Source: Euprymna scolopes | Taxonomy: Eukaryota > Mollusca > Cephalopoda > Sepiida > Sepiolidae | Reading direction: 5' to 3' | DNA: 43,579 nt | Assembly: GCA_024364805.1 (NCBI GenBank) | Contig: CM044516.1 | Span: forward strand, 75,911,359-75,954,937 | Part shown: one piece after another, positions 32,041 through 41,834 of the stretch | Layout of the letters: each line of letters opens with the position of its first letter | Position numbering within the stretch: the first letter of the stretch is position 1 | Position numbers and translations under genes: made by a program | The notes under the pieces: model-generated | Seen by the model: the letters and a program-made list of their open reading frames with translations, nothing else | Databases searched by the model: none | Told to the model about the DNA's origin: nothing

Positions 32041-32254
32041 CACTCCTTTTATTGATAGGTGAAATAATAGGGTAGATGAGACTCTCAAGCCATAGTATAA
32101 TAACTAAGAGAAGGTAAACTCTGAAAGACCTTTTTTTCCACTTAGCCATGCATTGTTTCTGATCAACTCTGATATCTCCCTGCCATTGAATCAATGTTTG
32201 GTGAGGATGAGTGTTATTAGGCATTGCAAAATTCTTGCTTCACATTCTACAAGT

Positions 32255-32440
32255 AATGTTTCTGATACAGGGGGAAGAATAGCTGTCTTTTGAGATCAAA
32301 ATCTCACTGTTGGTTGGTTTTTGACCTTGAAGTAGTTTTTTATTTTATTAAAGATCATTTTTTTTAGCTACTTACATCAAGTGGTTTCATGCTTTGTCTG
32401 GAGCAATTTCCATTAAAAAAAATGACATATATCGATCCCT
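32255..32440 (+). repeat. Family-F repeat, copy 2
   Basis: Partner of 16850-17050: AATGTTTCTGATACAGGGGG, GAATAGCTGTCTTTTG, ACATCAAGTGGTTTCAT, GGAGCAATTTCCATTAAAAA. A T run follows. Confidence 0.65.
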
Positions 32441-32449
32441 TGTAAAAAG

Positions 32450-32482
<33 letters not shown>

Positions 32483-32659
32483 CTGAACATGCGTGATATT
32501 TGTGGCCTAAAACTGCAGCATATTCTTTTTCCACATTCTTCATGTAAAAACAAAAACTCAAATCATAACCAAAAAAGTTGCATGCATATGTGAGACTTTT
32601 GATGACTTCTAACAAAAAAAACAAAAAAACTAACCAGTAATGCCTGTGGTGGTATTATT

Positions 32660-32827
32660 AGCACTGGGTGGGATATATCAGCTTTTTCAAAAGGAAGAAG
32701 TTTACAGGGAATGTCAAATTCACAAGCGGTCCCCAACCACATGTATATCTGTCATAGGAAGGTGGTATACAGTACCTAGCATTCCCAAATAGTTACCCAT
32801 CTAGTTCTGGCCAGGCTCCACATTGCT
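32660..32827 (-). mobile_element. 5S rRNA-derived SINE, cut by assembly gap
   Basis: Minus strand: AGCAATGTGGAGCCTGGCCA, GAACTAGATGGGTAACTATT, TGGGAATGCTAGGTACTGTA is the 3' half of the 5S head. The body then follows: ACATGTGGTTGGGGACCGCT, TGTGAATTTGACATTCC and CTTCTTCCTTTTGAAAAAGC. The 5' half of the head falls in the gap. Confidence 0.75.
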
Positions 32828-33311
32828 NNNNNNNNNNNNNNNNNNNNNNNNNNNNNNNNNNNNNNNNNNNNNNNNNNNNNNNNNNNNNNNNNNNNNNNNN
32901 NNNNNNNNNNNNNNNNNNNNNNNNNNNNNNNNNNNNNNNNNNNNNNNNNNNNNNNNNNNNNNNNNNNNNNNNNNNNNNNNNNNNNNNNNNNNNNNNNNNN
33001 NNNNNNNNNNNNNNNNNNNNNNNNNNNNNNNNNNNNNNNNNNNNNNNNNNNNNNNNNNNNNNNNNNNNNNNNNNNNNNNNNNNNNNNNNNNNNNNNNNNN
33101 NNNNNNNNNNNNNNNNNNNNNNNNNNNNNNNNNNNNNNNNNNNNNNNNNNNNNNNNNNNNNNNNNNNNNNNNNNNNNNNNNNNNNNNNNNNNNNNNNNNN
33201 NNNNNNNNNNNNNNNNNNNNNNNNNNNNNNNNNNNNNNNNNNNNNNNNNNNNNNNNNNNNNNNNNNNNNNNNNNNNNNNNNNNNNNNNNNNNNNNNNNNN
33301 NNNNNNNNNNN
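32828..33311. other. Assembly gap (484 N)
   Basis: The gap lies between a 5S-SINE head and a family-B element, both multicopy here, which probably explains the break. Confidence 0.99.
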
Positions 33312-33400
33312 ATTCTCATCTTGAGTATTATTTGTACGTTTCAGTTACTGTAACCTCCAACCTTCCTCAGGTGGCTAAGTTGCTATATTTGGTGTAGTAG
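33312..33400 (+). repeat. Family-B fragment, cut by assembly gap
   Basis: ATTCTCATCTTGAGTATTAT, GTTTCAGTTACTGTAACCTC, CAACCTTCCTCAGGTGGC. The minus-strand core at 33338-33370 reads CTGAGGAAG-GTT...AAC-TGAAAC with a fully paired stem. Confidence 0.7.
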
Positions 33401-33404
33401 TTAA

Positions 33405-34150
33405 TATTCTTGAGATTTAAACCCTTTAGAGACTTTATGTTAGTGTTAGGATAGTACCGCTGCCACTAGGAATATGAAAGAGGGAATGTCTGTATTGTTA
33501 GCAGAAGTTAAGTGTTTTCTGTGGATTTGAGATTTGGCTTGCATTATATTGTTTTTTTTTTGTTTTTTTTGTATAAATAACTACTGAAAGTTTTTTTGTT
33601 TTTTTTTTAAGGTATTTTTTTGTTTGTTTTTATCTTTTAAATATCTATTTCAAAATGTAATCCTCATTTGCTCTGATGTATAGCTGATCATTTTAGCACC
33701 CAGCCCACTGAAAGAAGATTTAAAATACATAATATCCAACTCTTGAGAGTTGATAATCTCTCAAGCTGGATTTAGTTATACTTTTCTAAACATTTTACAT
33801 ATTGAAAATATCGTCCTATTTCTCACAGTGGAATATTTTATACTTTTTTGTTTGTTAAAGAAAGAAAAAGAAAATTGAGGATTAGCTAAGTCAGATGAAT
33901 CAACAGTGGATGAAGTATTTTGGCGAGTGTCTAAAGGGTAAATCCTGACAAGAATCTAGGATCTCTCCTCTCTTCCTATTTGGACTTTGTGCCTAAGATA
34001 CATGATGGGCTTTTGTGACCATTTTTTAAAAAAGAACTAAAAAAAAAACAAAAAAAAACGTTATAATTGTATTTTATTTTTTTGTCTAAATAAAAATAGG
34101 TTTATAAACATGAGAAAGCAGTCAATATTTCTTCCTCTTCAATTAATTTC
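33405..34150. other. Stretch without a recognised feature
   Basis: T-rich upstream half, no ORF, no repeat partner in the window. Confidence 0.5.
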
Positions 34151-34158
34151 ATAGTATA

Positions 34159-34260
34159 CTAGCGGGACCTGTGGAAATTCCACAGCAGCATCTTTCATAT
34201 GTAATATATTGCTGCTGGGCATTCTGTGGATGTTCAATATTGTAGCTCATTTGTTAAAAC
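34159..34260 (-). mobile_element. Helitron-like 3' terminus
   Basis: Minus strand: perfect hairpin GTGGAATTTCCAC (34171-34183), then AGGTCCCG and CTAG with a T on the host side. Hairpin plus CTRR-T is the Helitron 3' end rule. The inward boundary is not visible; no TC start or Rep/helicase sequence was found, so it would be a non-autonomous or truncated copy. Confidence 0.45.
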
Positions 34261-34874
34261 TGAAAGTATTTAAGTAATCTGGTTTAATGTAGTGTCAGAA
34301 TATATCTGGTTATTACAGTTTATCTCCAATATCGTTATAAGAGTCTGTGACATATTTCCATTCCATGAACGCTTTGTGCAAATGGAAACCCCACAATAGC
34401 ATTAAATCATCTTTAGACAGAACAGATACTACCCTTGTCTTCTAGCAAAGACCAAGAAGGTATATTTTAGTTTCACACATGGGCCAAAAATGACATTTTA
34501 AAAATTATTTTGATTTTTTACATTGCATCTTTGGTGATTGGGAGATCCTATTTATTAAAAAGGAGAATAGGTGATAACATACTACAAACATTAAATTAGC
34601 GTACCTATATACGATACTAATAAGTTAATGTTCCTAATGGTCTATATACTAATACTTTAATGTTCGTAGTATTTTATCACTTTCTATCTTCTGTTTTAAT
34701 AGGATCTCCTGATATTATAATTTAGAATAATCCTGACACACATGCATACATTAAATGTACTACAGTATTAATACATAGATGACCTCCTCTTCTCGTTATA
34801 GACTAAAGATTTCTAAGCAAAAAAAGTAGTTTTTCCTCAAAATATCTTTGGTTGTGCAATGGAAGGTGCTTGTC

Positions 34875-34919
<45 letters not shown>

Positions 34920-34991
34920 CAAAAGCTGCTTTGATTTCCTCAGTTTTAAATAATTTTATAATAAAAAGAAAAAAAAATTGTTTTCTTTCAG

Positions 34992-35096
34992 GCTCCAACA
35001 GTGAGACCTCCAAACATGAGACGGATGTCTAATTGTCCTCATGTCACCCTGATTGGGGAGCACCAGTCATGGGAAGAGATAAAGAAGAAGCACGAA
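34992..35096 (+). CDS. Exon 2 of USP20/USP33-like deubiquitinase (start of UBP zinc finger)
   Basis: The exon follows the acceptor TTTTCTTTCAG and ends at the donor GAA|GTGAGT. It is 105 nt long and phase 0 at both ends. It encodes residues 38-72, including SNCPHVTLIGEHQSWEEIKK. In human USP33 and USP20 the UBP zinc finger opens the same way: a CPH motif supplying the first Cys and His ligands (here C52 and H54), then a short IGE-containing helix leading into the Cys-x2-Cys knuckle, which here is in the next exon. Family members remove ubiquitin from substrates in the cytoplasm, and this finger is an N-terminal accessory domain. A long T tract (34875-34919) lies about 70 nt before the acceptor. 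Confidence 0.85.
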
Positions 35097-35389
35097 GTGA
35101 GTATTTGACAATATTTTTTAGATAATGTGTTATTGTTATTTACGTGTTTGTTTTCGTCTTGGTGCTTGTTGCTTCCACGTTTCAGCCATTTTGATATTCG
35201 GAAGGCATGGAATAAGATGTAATATACCTACGAGTTACATTTTAGAGATCAGAGACTGAGACAGTTTTCAACCCAATCTTTCAAATGTACACTAGTGCCT
35301 CTAATCACTGTAAATTCTCCATAGGGCCTCTAGCATATTGTCATAATAGCAGCGGATCACGGAAAGTCTGTCATGAAATGAGGAAACCT

Positions 35390-35640
35390 AGTTGAAGATT
35401 CTGTAATTTGATTACCTGGCCAGATAAATCAAAAAAAAAAAAAATAATGCACATAAGTTGAATTATTGTTGTCTTTTCTTTAACTGGGTGCTGTCTGATC
35501 AGGCTGTCTGAAGACACTGGCTTCGTGAGAACTCAATCGTGTTCTGGAAAAACCAAAACAATTTTCCTCCACAAAGCAATCAAATCAAACCCCATGAATA
35601 AACATATTGGGAGATATAAAGAATTTACAACGTAAAAAAA
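35390..35640 (+). repeat. Family-D repeat
   Basis: Includes the upstream part TTTGATTACCTGGCCAGATA and GTTGAATTATTGTTGTC, then GATCAGGCTGTCTGAAGACA, CTGGCTTCGTGA and CCCCATGAATAAACATATTG, then an A run. Confidence 0.7.
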
Positions 35641-35959
35641 AAAAATGTATTATGGAAAGTCTGTCATGGCATATCGAAATAGTTGTGGAAGATTATCCAT
35701 AACTTTTTTGTGATCAAACAATATTTTTAGGGAATGAATTCCTATTTTAGTCGTGTAAATTTTTTTTTTTGAATTAAAAACAAAACACTTGAGTTGGATT
35801 ATTTTTGTGTTCTTTGTTTCACGATGAAAAATTCGCTTCTCCACCTAAGCAGCAGTCCTTTTCTTTTTGTTGCTTATCCATTAACAAACTCACAAGCGAA
35901 TGAGGCAACATCCAAAAACAAGACTCCTGTCAAACAAAAAAATCCATCTTTTTATGCTG

Positions 35960-36110
35960 CCACATCAGACTCTCAACGGTACCTAAATCTGCATACTTGT
36001 ATTGTTTTTGTATCTGAAAGTTCTAGGTTTGAGTGCCAATGCTTCTCTAGAGCAGGCGCATGCCAACCGTGAGCGCTTATTGCTATACTTCTTCACACAA
36101 TTACCACAAG
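35960..36110 (+). mobile_element. Possible tRNA-derived SINE
   Basis: CTCTCAACGGTACC (A-box-like) is followed 52 nt later by TTCTAGGTTTGAGTGCC (B-box-like, one extra base). Both boxes are imperfect and the tail is not identifiable, so this is weak. Confidence 0.35.
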
Positions 36111-36475
36111 TTGAACATTCTAAGAATGAATCCTTTGATTTGATTACCTGGCCAGCTATTCTAACAGAAAATAATGTTTATCATACGTTGAATCGTTGTT
36201 GTTCTTCCTTCACCCTGGTGTTACTAGATCAGGTTGTCTGAAGATACTGGCTTCTTGAACAAAAATGCACTAAGCATTGATGTTATTTTTCTTTTTTCTT
36301 TTTTGCAAAACTCAATCATGTTCCACAAATCCCGAAATAAAAATAATTTTTCTCTACAAGTCAACCAAACGAAACAATGAACAAAAACTTGAAGCATAAA
36401 ACCTTTTTTCCAAAATTACTGGATTCTGCATTAAATAACCAAAAAGAGTTGGTAAGCTGTAATACAAAATAACCA
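36085..36475 (+). repeat. Family-D repeat, longest copy
   Basis: TTTGATTTGATTACCTGGCC, GTTGAATCGTTGTTGTTCTT, GTGTTACTAGATCAGGTTGT, CTGAAGATACTGGCTTCTTG, GATTCTGCATTAAATAACC. It defines the unit at about 390 bp. Confidence 0.75.
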
Positions 36476-36709
36476 ACAGCCTTACTTCAAAATAGTTTCG
36501 GGACACGAAAATAAAATTCAATATAATGTCCTAATGACGTAATCTTGTTGAGAATTACCACAAAAAGAGTAGATCAAATAAAGGGTATAGTTCGAAATAC
36601 CCAGAAGGAGACTGACTACAGCAAAAGGCATCTGTAGGTCAGATGCAGAGAACAATGACAAAGATGTTTTATTTAGTGATGTGCAATTTTTTTGTCACTA
36701 CTTTAAAGC

Positions 36710-37060
36710 CATTCAAGGATAAGGGTAAATGAGACAGATGGATGTTTAGATGAATGATGAAGAATGTTAGAGGATTGATGAATGGAACAATTTGCTTATG
36801 AAGATGGTTTGACAAGTATGTTGGCACTAGATTTGAAGATAAAGTTGTAGTCTGCAGGGAAACAGACCTGCAAAAATGTGTTCTACAGATGGAAAGTTCT
36901 TAGAAAAAAAAAACTCTGCTCATGGAAATTCTTTGATATTAGGCATATGGGAGAAGGAAAGGTCTATGTAGTTGTGGTAACAAGTTCGTTGTGAATGTCT
37001 TATAGAAATTACAGTTTAGTGTTCTGGGGTAGTTAACATTTCTATATCTATGATAGTATT
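36710..37060 (-). mobile_element. LINE ORF2 C-terminal remnant plus 3'UTR
   Basis: Minus strand translation: FFFLRTFHL, a stop, then NTFLQVCFPADYNFIFKSSA and NILVKPSS, matching FFPRTDRLWNTVPLACFLAD of the 24.3-kb copy. The 3'UTR keeps CCCTTATCCTTGAATGGC. Several stops show it is dead. Confidence 0.75.
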
Positions 37061-37089
37061 ACAACTAATTGAAATGATATGTTAGCAGC

Positions 37090-39425
37090 AGACTGACTTT
37101 GGAATTACAGAAACAAAGAAAAGAAAGAAAGTGGAAAGAAAACGAAAGAAGACAATTCAGCGAAAAAAATATTGGGAATGCAGACACAAAGAAAAAATTG
37201 GAATTATTAACTAAAGTAATAGAAAAGATAGCAACGAGTCAGACCAGAATGTTTTTCCCAAACCGCGATCTGGTCATCAGAAACATTTTACTATTGTCCT
37301 GAAGAGGAGTGGACTTTTGAAGCCTCTTTTCACAGATTTGGTGAAATATTCAGGATTGATTGCAAGTCATGGAGTGAGCAGATGAAAAGGTTTGTCTTTT
37401 ATTACAAAAATTGGAAGCTGCAGAACATAAGTTTGTAGACTACATCATTCCTAAACAGACGAGTGAATTGTCCTTCGATGAGACAGTGAAATCTTTGATG
37501 GAATTATACTGTCCAAAAATCAGCTTATTCCATAAACGATAGCAATGCACCAACTTGACATGTATAGAAGACCAAGGTTACACCACATTTGTTTCAGTCA
37601 TAAATAGACACTGTGATGACTTCGGAATATCCTCATTGACGTTGGACAACTTTATGGTCCTGATTTTCATTGAAGGCTTATATTAACCAAGGACGCTGAA
37701 CTCTGATGCCAGGCACTAAACAGATTGGAAAAGGAACTAAATATAACCCTTCAACATTTGGCTGAGAAATGCCAAAGAATCCTCTCTGATTAGCAAGACT
37801 CCAAAAATATAGAAGACACAGGTGTAGCACACGTTAAAAATGTACGAAGTAACAAAAAATTTTACTCTCCAAACAGTCAAATGAAAGCCAAACGTAAGCC
37901 TCCAGAAAAATCCCTAAAGAAGCCAGAGTTACCCAGTTATCAATGCCAAGGACTCCACTGGCAAAAAGATTGTCCATACCAGTCCCGGAAATGTGATCGG
38001 TCCAGATGCAACGGACACAAAGCCTCACATTGCAGAGCAAAAGGACCCTCATAAGAGCTACATAAAAAATGAGGACTCAAGCGGAGGACAAAAATGTATG
38101 GAAGTATGTGACAGTAAAAATTGGACAAAAATGTTAGACTTCAATTTGACAGTGGTTCGGATTTATCCATCATAAACTATATTTGCTGCAAAATCGGAAA
38201 ACAAAAGATGAGAATCAAAAAAGTAACTCGTTCAATAACTGAAGAAAGAATAAGATTTGAAGGTAACATTGAAGGCAAAAATACTGAATCTCAAGATGTT
38301 TGTATTAAAAATCAGTAATAACCTTTGTGGGACAGACTGGAGTAAAACATTTGTACTCTGGGACTTGCCCATTAGCAATTTTTTGTCCGAAAGTGGACAA
38401 CCATACAGCTGAAGCTGAAAAACTAAGATCTGAATGAGCCGTTCCCCAATATTTTTCAGACAAACTAGGCCGCTGTACAAAAATGGAGGTGAAGTTTAAG
38501 TTACAAGACAATGCCACCCTTTTCTTTAAAAAGAAACGCAGCGTACTGTTTGCCTCTATACAAAAGATTGACATAAACCTGGACAGACTCTTCAAAGCAA
38601 GAATTTTTACCCCAGTCGACTACAGCATAAAAGAAAAAATTGAAGGATATCGGTCTGCGCAGACTACTCGACTGGTTTGAATACAGTACTTAAGGATCAT
38701 CATTACTTGCTACCAAGCCCCGAGGAAGTTTTTACGAAACTAAATAAAGGGAAAATATTCTCAAAAATAGATCTGAGCGAAGCGTACCTACAGATTCCCG
38801 TTGAGGAAGAAAGCTAAAAATTTTGCATATTACAACTCGCAAGGGACTATTTAAGTTGAATAGGTTAGCTTTCGGGATCAAAGTCGCACCAGCTATCGTT
38901 CAACAGATAATCAACACAATGTTGAGCAGCCTTGATTTTTTTCCATCGGATACCTGGACGGTATTCTAATGAAAAGCGAATCGATAGAAAACATGTTTTT
39001 CAGGTGTTCAAAAAAATAAACGAGTACAGCTTCAAACTTAAAGACACCAAATGTAAATTTTTCCTCGACCAAATAAAATACCTAGGGCAGATGATGAAGG
39101 AATGGTAATCGGCTCAATCCAGAAAGATCCATAGCAATAAAAAATATGCCTGAACCACATGACAGTTTTTTAGGCTTAGCTAATTATTATCGAGCCTTCA
39201 TTTCTAATATGCACATATTGCACGCACTTTAAATTAACTACTTAGGAAGGACAAGGTTTGGAACTGGATCACCATTCGAAAAGCTAAAAGACGTGCTTAT
39301 ATCGGAACTATTCCTGACTCATTACAACCCAGATTTAGACATTATCATCACAAGTGACGCAAGCGCATATGGAATCAGCATGTGTATTCTGCATAAAATG
39401 GGAATAATTCCTTTCTGCAGGTAGT
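37090..39425 (+). mobile_element. Ty3/Gypsy-type LTR retrotransposon fossil (no LTRs seen)
   Basis: In order, recognisable parts are: a gag-like region (about 37.1-37.85 kb); a Cys/His zinc-knuckle region (about 37.94-38.04 kb); an aspartic-protease segment with the FDSGSD signature (near 38.14 kb); reverse transcriptase (about 38.48-39.1 kb); and the start of RNase H with TSDASAYG (near 39.35 kb). Integrase and both LTRs were not found, and the 3' side is cut off. The style of gag and RT suggests a Mag-like lineage, at low confidence. The element is broken many times, on the order of ten breaks, so it is old. It lies in intron 2 in the same orientation as the host gene. Confidence 0.85.
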
Positions 39426-39799
39426 AGGCACACGTGTCAAGAACCTTATTGCGAACATTTCACTGCAACATTTAGCTACGAGGATAATTGGAAGGTTATT
39501 ACTGTATCTGGTATGTAGGGGAGAGCAGGGTATCTGGGAATGTTAAACTAATGTATGTGAATTTTAGTTAGCTGGGTACTGATGAGAGATTAGGAGCTAT
39601 AAGGAATATAGGGGGATACTATAATATGGGGCAGATGGTGACTATATGTAGAGAAAGCATAAAAAGAGGGCTGGGTAGCGGAGTAAATTGCATATTCAAT
39701 GATATGGTGGATATGGATTATTAAAGATTATACAGGTTGCTAAAGATTATAAAATGGGTGATAAAAGTTAAGTAGTCGGATAAAAAAAAATGCAGTAAA
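39426..39799. other. C-poor stretch
   Basis: From about 39500 to 39780 the plus strand has very few C and many GGG and ATGG words. No ORF or partner. It separates the fossil's truncated end from a MITE fragment. Confidence 0.6.
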
Positions 39800-39900
39800 T
39801 AAGTATTGGGACGATTAATCGGAATTGGAAATATTGGAACATTTGGGGGTGTCGGAAGTGGAAAAATGTGGTGCATCTTTTCCAACCCCGGAAAAAAAAG
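39800..39900 (+). mobile_element. Fragment of the 7627 MITE
   Basis: TTGGGACGATTAATCGGAA matches 7631-7649, followed by shared GTCGGAA(G/A)TGGAAAA. The right end is absent. Confidence 0.55.
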
Positions 39901-39959
39901 TGGTAGTAACAGTGGGGGAGGGGGGATCAAAACAACAGTAGGCAGTTTGGGCAGAGAGA

Positions 39960-40095
39960 GGTATTAAAACAAAAAGTGGTAGTAGGCAGGCAGGCTCGAA
40001 CCTGTAATGCGAAGGAGAAAAAGGTTAAAACAAAACGTCATGCCTTAGTTTTTGGGGACACACACATTTTGCCTTTTATATTATTATAGATGAAG
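39960..40095 (-). mobile_element. Truncated SINE (same head as 1360-1525) and retroposon tail
   Basis: GTGGTAGTAGGCAGGCAGGC and TCGAACCTG are identical to 1423-1450 and include the B box on the minus strand. No clear A box or CTAGT tail. The adjacent ATTTTGCCTTTTATATTATT block (40065) matches the one at 2010. It lies only about 110 nt before exon 3. Confidence 0.55.
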
Positions 40096-40204
40096 GACAT
40101 CATTTTTTTTTTTTTTTTTTTAATTTTTTTATTACTTTGTTTTGTGATGAACACCTGACAAAATTGTTTCCTATTCTCATCTATTTCTATGTTTTTGTTC
40201 TCAG

Positions 40205-40324
40205 CTTCAAGAATGTCACACTTGCCAGGCACAACCACCAAATCTTTGGCTGTGTTTGGTTGGCAATTGCAGCTACATTGGCTGCGGAGAATCCTCCAAA
40301 GACCATAGTGCTTGTCACGCAGAT
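40205..40324 (+). CDS. Exon 3 of USP20/USP33-like deubiquitinase (core of UBP zinc finger)
   Basis: The acceptor is TTTTTGTTCTCAG and the donor GAT|GTAAGT. The 120-nt exon is phase 0 at both ends and encodes residues 73-112. It carries ECHTC (C76, C79), then PPNLWLCLVGNCSYIGCGES and KDHSACH. In USP33 the matching segment reads CQDC...GPNLWACL...CSYVGCGES..DHS..H, so the spacing and the zinc ligands (C76, C79, C89, C94, C99, H106, H110) agree closely. USP16/45, USP3/22/44, USP5 and HDAC6 fingers fit less well because they lack the C-S-Y-x-GCGES...DHS run. The remainder of the finger (H...WCYAC in relatives) and the cysteine protease domain were not found before the right edge. USP20 and USP33 cannot be separated from this fragment; an unduplicated invertebrate gene would be ancestral to both. 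Confidence 0.9.
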
Positions 40325-40717
40325 GTAAGTGGTTTTTCTTTTTTCTTTTCTTTCTCTATTCTCTTTAATGGATATTAAATTTGCTGCTGTCTTTCAGCCC
40401 AACTGGTTGCTAATGCTTTGGAATTTGGATGATCTATTATGCTTTGTTAGTTTATGAGAATGTATGACTGCAGGATTTCAAAGAATCTTCTTTACGTTAC
40501 AAGAAAAGCACCCCACTGACAGGCCATAGCTGCGTTTCCAAGATGTATGCAGAAGAAACCAGTGTATTGTCGGCAAATAGGAAACCTTGTTTCTTGTTTG
40601 GAGGCAGACTGCACAACAAGGTTTATTTTGGTCCGAAGATAAATTCAGACCAAACTAATGATGCAGCTAAGGAAGTATGCGATCAAAAAAGAAAATAACT
40701 TAGTTCTCCTTACTAGA

Positions 40718-41050
40718 GTATTTATTGCCTTCCTGTGGCAAAAAGATGTGAAACCATGATCGGAAAATAGGATTGAAGAGCCAGCATCCCAGAAGAAACT
40801 CTAGCTGGGCAAAAAAAATGGCTAGGGCTAGTCAACCCATTGATAATCCTCAGTAGGGGAACCTCAAACGATGAGCAATGAACTAACCCCTTCTCAAAGA
40901 GAGAAAGTAAAGCCTGGGAGGGTAGACCTCCTAGAACTGCACAGAACCAGCAACATACCATAGTCAACATGGAAAGAGCCATTTCACAAATGGTGAAGAC
41001 TCTGCTGATTTTGGAGCTAAGGGAAAAAAATCCCTCTGCTGGATTTGGAA
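40718..41050 (+). repeat. Family-C repeat, most complete copy
   Basis: TATTTATTGCCTTCCTGTGG, GATTGAAGAGCCAGCATCCC, AGTAGGGGAACCTCAAACGA, ACTAACCCCTTCTCAAAGAG, GCCTGGGAGGGTAGACCTCC, TAGAACTGCACAGAACCAGC, AAAATCCCTCTGCTGGA. About 330 bp. No TIR or pol III box seen. Confidence 0.75.
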
Positions 41051-41484
41051 CTGTTTTCTCTTGAATTGATTTCTCAATACAAGAGAATTCAAAGTTGTCC
41101 TTTTACTGTCTTTTCTTCCTTTTCACTGAAGAGTTCCTCACTCAAACAAGCAGGTTCTATTTATATTCTTTATAGTAGACATCACATTTTTAGTCTCTCC
41201 CTTGTATTCAAATTGTTTTCCTCTTCTTTCGAACTGCTGCTTCCATATCTTTGGGGTTTTCTTGTGTTGCGTTTTGCTTTTCCGAGGGCTATAGGGATAT
41301 CCACGTCTTCCTTCTCATCTTGGCTGTCTTTCTCTGGGCCGACTTTTATGAAATTTCACACAAAGGTACTTTATTTACCTGGCTGTGTTCTTAGATAGGT
41401 TTTGTACTGGAATGTCTTCGATAAGTATTAATAATTGAAATATCTGATGAAAAAAAGAATAGGTGATTTGGACCAAAGTTAATA

Positions 41485-41830
41485 CCTTAGACAAAAATCT
41501 GTATGATGTACATACCTGTGAATGAAAAAAGTCATATTCCAACAATCACGTAAATTGATCAAGTAGTTTTATTTTTAACTAAGAAAATTAAATTCTATGA
41601 GTAAGCAAAAAGACTTTTTCATGTCGCCATCTTCAAGAAAGGAAGGCAGATAACTCTACAATAATTCAGACTTGAAAGATCAGCCTTGTAATATCTACGG
41701 TTTCCCATTAATCGTTTAAAGTCGATTTTCTTTATAAAAATAGAACCACTTGATAAAGTTATGTAATTTTTTGGAATATCTTTTTGTTCTGCTACGTACA
41801 TCATAAAGATTTTTTTCATATTTTGTTTAA
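41485..41830. repeat. Family-E element with inverted ends
   Basis: The left end AAAAATCTGTATGATGTACA matches family E at 16040. The right end CTACGTACATCATAAAGATT is its inverse. The interior shares AACTAAGAAAATTAAATTCT with 16120. This suggests E is a terminal-inverted-repeat element of about 340 bp. Confidence 0.6.
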
Positions 41831-41834
41831 TATG

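Larger units (their letters stand above)
8577..34991 (+). other. Intron 1 of the USP20/33-like gene (about 26.4 kb)
   Basis: The intron runs from donor GTAGGA to acceptor TTCTTTCAG. It contains both assembly gaps and most of the repeats listed here. I found no further exon in it, although a small one could be missed or hidden in a gap. Removing it leaves the reading frame intact. Confidence 0.65.
35097..40204 (+). other. Intron 2 of the USP20/33-like gene (about 5.1 kb)
   Basis: The intron runs from donor GTGAGT to acceptor TTCTCAG and interrupts the UBP zinc finger between its first and second ligand pairs. It holds two family-D repeats, a LINE end and a sense-oriented Ty3/Gypsy fossil that ends about 0.8 kb before exon 3. 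Confidence 0.85.

Noticed and set aside
32801-33353. Long open frames across the second gap
   Set aside because: They consist almost entirely of N and carry no information.
37090-39425. Host domesticated gag-pol gene
   Set aside because: The region is broken many times and lacks splice or start signals of a maintained gene; it is a fossil.
41045-41398. Open frame of 117 codons, Ser/Phe/Leu rich
   Set aside because: Composition reflects TCT-rich DNA after a family-C repeat. It could mimic membrane helices but shows no conserved motif.
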